This document shows positions 60,302 to 64,000 of a stretch of 64,000 nt of DNA, piece by piece. The stretch covers positions 1 through 64,000 of the forward strand of contig CBDBND010000018.1 of the NCBI GenBank assembly GCA_965207985.1, written 5' to 3'. The position numbers and the translations under genes are program-made. Each line of letters begins with the position of its first letter. The first letter of the stretch is position 1. Origin of the DNA: CBDBND01 sp965207985. GTDB taxonomy: Bacteria; Pseudomonadota; Alphaproteobacteria; Rhodospirillales; Rhodospirillaceae. Under the pieces are notes generated by a model, which searched no databases, had not been told where the DNA came from, and saw only the letters and a list, made by a program, of their open reading frames with translations.

Positions 60302-61894
60302 TTATGAATTAGCGGGCAAGCCCAGAGCCCCGGGATTGAAAAGGCCCTTGGGATCTATGAAGCCTTTGAGATCCTTAAGGATTTTGACCTGCGAGGCGTC
60401 ACGGTCTCGTAGGTAAGGATAGGCTTTGCCGATTTGCAGATGAATGCCGCCGCTCTCATACATGAGGTCCACGATCTCAGTTCTGAGTTCGGCCACCAGC
60501 GTGCGGGCTGGTTCGTTAGGCTCGGTCGCCTCTACGTTCGCCAGAACCGCGTCACTGCTGTGCCTGCGATGAAATTCTTCAACTGTGTCCGGCCAGATCA
60601 ATACGGGTTCAAAAAGAAATCCGTTGGTACTGATGGCACTGTAGACCGACAACTGTATTACGCCGCAGTCCTTCATTCGCTTTTCATTGCGCTCTATCAA
60701 CGCGTGATAGTTCCGATTGAATTCAATAACTCTGGAATGAGGCAAAATCGTATGCATGGGTAATTGGCGGCGGCCGTCTGGGTGAAGCATGTCATAATCC
60801 CCAAACGGATTGGCCCGCATGACCGTCGGTACGGTGTTAGGAATTTCCACTCCCAATCCAGAAACAGCAGAGCGGACTGTACGGAGTTGCCCAACCAAGT
60901 GATCCTTGTTGTGTCCCTCGACGACGAAATTGGCAGTCGAATGAGAGTCAGAAATATAACGGCGTCCGGCGACAGCCATTTTTATGGCGCGTAAAGAACT
61001 GCCAAAAACATTAGGCCCTGACCGTGCCACCTGAAAAAATATTTTCAGGTCCTCAACAAGACTTTGTGTCATCGCCGCACGCCGGAGCGCGGTCAATGTC
61101 ATGCCCGAGTTTTCAGTCGCCACATTGAGGCGGGCGACATTTCCCATAGCCTGAACCATGGTTTCAAAATCGTCGAAGCCGAATGATAGGCCGTGAACCA
61201 ATGGCTTGCGTTTCTGCAACCGCAGAGTCACGCGTGCCTTGATCCCAAGCGCACCCGCATCATTGCAGAACAAGCCGGTCAAATCAGGCCCGTATTGGCG
61301 AAAGAAGGGGCTGTGATTTTGCTGTCCCGCCGAACCGGTCTTGATAAGGGTCCCGTCTGCACGCACGACATCGAGACTGAGAACACTCTCGCCAGACAGT
61401 CCATACTTACCTGATCCTAAGCTGGCGCTGCTTTGAGAAATTCCGCCTCCGAGAGTGGCGTTCAGGCCGGACAGCGGCCCCCAAAACGGCGGGCGCAGGC
61501 CCAAAGGTTTGAGGTGTTCTTCCAGTTGCGCCCAGGTGCACCCCGCTTCGGCCGTGATGTACATGTCCTGCTCGTCCACGTGCAGGATCCGGTTCAAGGC
61601 CTTCGTATCGATGCAGACACCTGGGCTTTGCGTCGGCAAATAGGCGTCCGTATAGGAATACCCGCCACCCCGGGGAAACATGGCTATACCCGCTTCCGAC
61701 AGACAATTGACAGCTGATGCCAAAGACTCGACGCTTTCGGGTCTGATGACGGCCGCCACAGGCTCGGCTTTCTTGTAATAATCCTGCGAAAAATATTCCC
61801 GTTCCACCAAGTCTTCGATGACATTGTCTGATCCAACGATGTTTCTTACGGTGTCCAGCACGTCGGTTAAGTCATCTGGTGCAGGCGTAGTCAT
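60302..61894 (-). CDS. FAD-linked oxidase (GlcD / vanillyl-alcohol oxidase type)
   Basis: About 530 residues from ATG 61894 (MTTPAPDDLTDVLDTVRNIV); the frame extends 19 codons further up. PCMH-type FAD domain: AAVIRPESVESLASAVNCLS, MFPRGGGYSYTDAYLPTQSP, ITAEAGCTWAQLEEHLKPLG, GGGISQSSASLGSGKYGLSG, ESVLSLDVVRADGTLIKTGS. C-terminal cap and end motif FIDPKGLFNPGALG. Such enzymes oxidise hydroxyacids or para-substituted phenols. No cytochrome partner gene is adjacent. It is divergent from the FAD monooxygenase at 61969, with about 75 bases between. Confidence 0.88.
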   Translation of the reverse strand: MTTPAPDDLTDVLDTVRNIVGSDNVIEDLVEREYFSQDYYKKAEPVAAVIRPESVESLASAVNCLSEAGIAMFPRGGGYSYTDAYLPTQSPGVCIDTKALNRILHVDEQDMYITAEAGCTWAQLEEHLKPLGLRPPFWGPLSGLNATLGGGISQSSASLGSGKYGLSGESVLSLDVVRADGTLIKTGSAGQQNHSPFFRQYGPDLTGLFCNDAGALGIKARVTLRLQKRKPLVHGLSFGFDDFETMVQAMGNVARLNVATENSGMTLTALRRAAMTQSLVEDLKIFFQVARSGPNVFGSSLRAIKMAVAGRRYISDSHSTANFVVEGHNKDHLVGQLRTVRSAVSGLGVEIPNTVPTVMRANPFGDYDMLHPDGRRQLPMHTILPHSRVIEFNRNYHALIERNEKRMKDCGVIQLSVYSAISTNGFLFEPVLIWPDTVEEFHRRHSSDAVLANVEATEPNEPARTLVAELRTEIVDLMYESGGIHLQIGKAYPYLRDRDASQVKILKDLKGFIDPKGLFNPGALGLPANS

Positions 61895-61968
61895 GAACGT
61901 CCATCCTGGGGTAAGAAGATGCCAATCGCGATGTTCCTTTGCTCCACTCATAGAGAAAGGCGCTGTGA

Positions 61969-63165
61969 ATGAACAGAGGTGATGTGCATGTACTCGTCAT
62001 CGGTGCCGGCATTGGGGGTTTGACCGCAGCGTTGGCCTTGCAGCGGGAAGGGTTTCGCGTGTCCGTGTTTGAACAAGCGCCTGAACTGGGGGAAGTGGGT
62101 GCCGGGCTGACGCTTTTCAAAAACGCCAATATCGCGTTTGACTACCTTGGTCTGAATGACTCCATCGCGGCCATGTCCGAAATTCCGGATATTGGCGCAT
62201 TGAAAGACTATAAGACGGGAGAGGTCCTCAATACCACATCACCTCTCCGGTCCACACCAAAGAGCGTAACCGGAACGGATTGGAAAAAAACCGAATTTGA
62301 TCTTCGCCAAATACATCGGGCAGATTTGCACGAAATTCTCGTAGGAGAGGTCAGAGCGAACGATCCGGACTGCATCCATCTCGGACACACCTTTCAAACG
62401 GCAACAGAGGAAAAGGGATCGATAACCGCACATTTCGACAATGGAACCCACGTGTCGGGACAGGTTCTCATTGGGTGTGACGGCATCCGGTCTAATGTGC
62501 GCCAAGACCTATACGGAAGGGACGACCCCGAATTCCTGAACTACGTGGCCTGGCGTGGCTTAGTCCCCATAAAGTCCCTTCCTGATGGATTGGTCACCCC
62601 GGATACCGGCGCCTTGCGCGGCAAAAACAAAAGTTTCACCCGATATAAGATTCGTGACGGCTCGCTCGTCAATTATGTTGCCTTTGCCCGCAGGGATGAT
62701 TGGACGGAGGATGGATGGATGGTGCCGTCGACGGTGGAGGAAGTGATGGCGGAGTTCGACGACGCCACCGATGAAGTCAGTTTGATTGTCAAAAACACGC
62801 CTCCCAACACCTGTTTTAAGTGGGGACTCCTCGGTCGCGACCCACTCCCCAGATGGACCCAAGGAAGGGCCACCCTACTCGGGGATGCGGCCCATCCCAT
62901 GCTACCCTTCCTTGGCCAAGGGGCAGGCATGGCCATTGAGGACGCGGTGATACTGGCGCGGACTTTTGCGTTGTCGACAGATATTTTTGAAGGCTTGCAA
63001 AGGTATGAAATGGCCCGTCGTGAGCGGACGACATTGGTCACTTTGGGGGCGCGCTACTGGGGACTGAAGATGCATGGTATTCACGACGAAAAGACAGAAG
63101 CGATTGCACGTGAGTACAATCAGATAACGGTAGCAAGGTATGATCCGGTGGCTGTTGATGTTTGA
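61969..63165 (+). CDS. FAD-dependent aromatic monooxygenase (salicylate hydroxylase-like)
   Basis: 398 residues, group A flavoprotein hydroxylase. Motifs: GxGxxG at VLVIGAGIGGLTAALALQRE; DG motif at VLIGCDGIRSNVRQDLYG; GD motif at GRATLLGDAAHPMLPFLGQG, AGMAIEDAVILAR. These enzymes use NAD(P)H and oxygen to hydroxylate phenolic acids such as salicylate or 3-hydroxybenzoate. The start ATGAACAGAGG lies after AAGGCGCTG. Its last codons overlap the start of the solute-binding protein gene, suggesting one operon for uptake and hydroxylation. Confidence 0.9.
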   Translation: MNRGDVHVLVIGAGIGGLTAALALQREGFRVSVFEQAPELGEVGAGLTLFKNANIAFDYLGLNDSIAAMSEIPDIGALKDYKTGEVLNTTSPLRSTPKSVTGTDWKKTEFDLRQIHRADLHEILVGEVRANDPDCIHLGHTFQTATEEKGSITAHFDNGTHVSGQVLIGCDGIRSNVRQDLYGRDDPEFLNYVAWRGLVPIKSLPDGLVTPDTGALRGKNKSFTRYKIRDGSLVNYVAFARRDDWTEDGWMVPSTVEEVMAEFDDATDEVSLIVKNTPPNTCFKWGLLGRDPLPRWTQGRATLLGDAAHPMLPFLGQGAGMAIEDAVILARTFALSTDIFEGLQRYEMARRERTTLVTLGARYWGLKMHGIHDEKTEAIAREYNQITVARYDPVAVDV

Positions 63166-64000
63166 ATTAGTGAGCCATTGCATAAAGACATCACGTTTCG
63201 CCATGACGTGTGGCTTGAGTATGGCCGCCCTGCTGCTCGCAACCCCAACTGCCGCCCAGGTGGCGCAGGGGCTGGTCCGTACCGCTTCTCCGGTACCAGC
63301 TATATCAATGGGCAATCCTTTTACCCAGCCGGATGGCTCCAGCACTCGGGTTGCCCTATTTGACGGACTGACCAGCCTCAGCCGGGATGCCAAGCTTCAA
63401 CCGGCGTTGGCCACGTCTTGGCAAACGGACTCACCGACGACCTGGATCTTCAACTTGCGGGACAATGTGGTTTTTCACAACGGTGAACCGCTCACCGCCG
63501 AGACCGTTGTCGCCACGCTGGATTTCTTAAAGAGCCCAGAGGCAGCGCAGTACTATGTGACAAGGTATGCCGCGACAATTGAAGCTGTCAGGGCACTCGA
63601 CCCGCTGACTGTTACCATCGATACCCACGAACCGGATCCGATCCTTCCCAACCGGTTGGCCAGCATCTCAATTGTCGCGCCCCGTGCCTGGCGTGATATG
63701 GGTGTCGATCGCTTTACCCAGGAGCCGGTGGGAACCGGACCCTTTTCCCTCATTGACTGGGGTGCCGGAAACCGCGAGATCGAACTCGAAGTGTTCGATC
63801 AATCTTGGCGGCAAACCCATAACGTAAGACGGGTGCTGATTACTGTCCTGCCTGATCCGACGACACGGCTTCAGGCGCTTCTTTCGAACCAAATAGACAT
63901 CGCCGTCAATCTCGATCCGGACAGCATACCTCTCATCGAATCGGCCGGCTTTAACGTTATGGTCATGCCTGCACCGCATCTCGTAACCATTGCGTTACGC
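63158..64000 (+). CDS. ABC transporter solute-binding protein (SBP_bac_5), partial at the window edge
   Basis: Open to the end of the window (about 280 codons). ATG 63158 or GTG 63170 gives a good leader (IKTSRFAMTCGLSMAALLLA, cut after TAAQ); ATG 63158 overlaps the monooxygenase stop by 8 bases. Family motifs: GNPFTQPDGSSTRVALFDGL, TSLSRDAKLQPALATSWQTD, NVVFHNGEPLTAETVVATLD, EPVGTGPFSLIDWG, NLDPDSIPLIESAGFNV. It is clearly related to the protein at 50781-52322. The C-terminal part and any permease genes would lie beyond 64000. Confidence 0.88.
   Translation, partial: MFELVSHCIKTSRFAMTCGLSMAALLLATPTAAQVAQGLVRTASPVPAISMGNPFTQPDGSSTRVALFDGLTSLSRDAKLQPALATSWQTDSPTTWIFNLRDNVVFHNGEPLTAETVVATLDFLKSPEAAQYYVTRYAATIEAVRALDPLTVTIDTHEPDPILPNRLASISIVAPRAWRDMGVDRFTQEPVGTGPFSLIDWGAGNREIELEVFDQSWRQTHNVRRVLITVLPDPTTRLQALLSNQIDIAVNLDPDSIPLIESAGFNVMVMPAPHLVTIALR

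Noticed and set aside
1..64000. CRISPR array, tRNA or rRNA genes
   Set aside because: I saw no regularly spaced direct repeats, no tRNA cloverleaf next to the integrase, and no rRNA-like sequence; a tRNA scan was not possible here.

Overview
The window looks like a gene-rich but heavily eroded accessory region from a Gram-negative, heterotrophic, probably alphaproteobacterial genome. The taxonomic hint is a broken ATPase zeta inhibitor gene (DUF1476) at 1346-1420, a family known mainly from Alphaproteobacteria. TonB-dependent receptors, a TolC-type protein, lipoproteins and Tat-type leaders show a Gram-negative envelope. Base composition is moderately GC-rich, except for AT-richer islands at about 2,700-5,320 (acyl-CoA dehydrogenase plus a decayed gene) and 26,340-28,570 (an IS1595-family element with a BRO-type passenger gene). 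I saw no rRNA, tRNA or CRISPR array.

Layout. 1-8,435 is an insertion-sequence graveyard: an IS6-type fragment, a ZIP transporter/GDPD chimera, an IS3 element whose left end cuts the zeta gene, an acyl-CoA dehydrogenase, a frameshifted DUF3644-like gene, an IS256 element nested in another IS256 element, and scraps of IS3 and Mrr-like genes. At 8,436-10,478 a solute-binding protein and a TolC protein meet head to head, both without their 5' ends. 10,528-21,249 is a long minus-strand block, read from high to low coordinates: secreted unknown, DUF1592 lipoprotein, DUF1552 Tat protein, triple Lipoprotein_15-type repeat protein, cupin, CHRD protein, cupin-like protein, two paralogous secreted double cupins (split by an intact IS1595 element with an 8-bp target duplication) and an MFS permease.

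21,506-26,340 holds a two-domain alpha/beta hydrolase, an RraA-like protein and a TonB receptor pseudogene. 28,602-37,421 is a catabolic block: enol-lactonase-like hydrolase, LLM flavin monooxygenase, a triple Rid-domain protein with a lysine-rich tail, two beta-hydroxyacid dehydrogenases, CocE/NonD hydrolase, Asp/Glu racemase and SMP-30 lactonase. 37,431-47,969 carries an NTF2-like lipoprotein, a CpcT/CpeT-like protein and a molybdopterin enzyme pair resembling pyrogallol-phloroglucinol transhydroxylase (large subunit with an extra N-terminal SCP2-like domain), then a TonB receptor broken by one stop codon, a UbiD-family decarboxylase and an SDR. 48,039-56,354 has a hydrolase, two PhyH-family dioxygenases, a broken LysR regulator, a solute-binding protein, an M24 peptidase, an unknown small protein and a methyltransferase. 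56,407-60,279 is a scrambled prophage remnant abutting a TonB receptor fragment, with a complete tyrosine integrase and a second, truncated IS1595 copy. 60,302-64,000 returns to catabolism: FAD-linked oxidase, FAD monooxygenase and a solute-binding protein running off the edge.

Taken together, the intact genes suggest uptake and oxidative or hydrolytic breakdown of aromatic or heterocyclic organic compounds. Many genes are broken (frameshifts, single stop codons, IS junctions), so the region is being remodelled. Functional statements rest on motif recognition and memory of families, not on searches.
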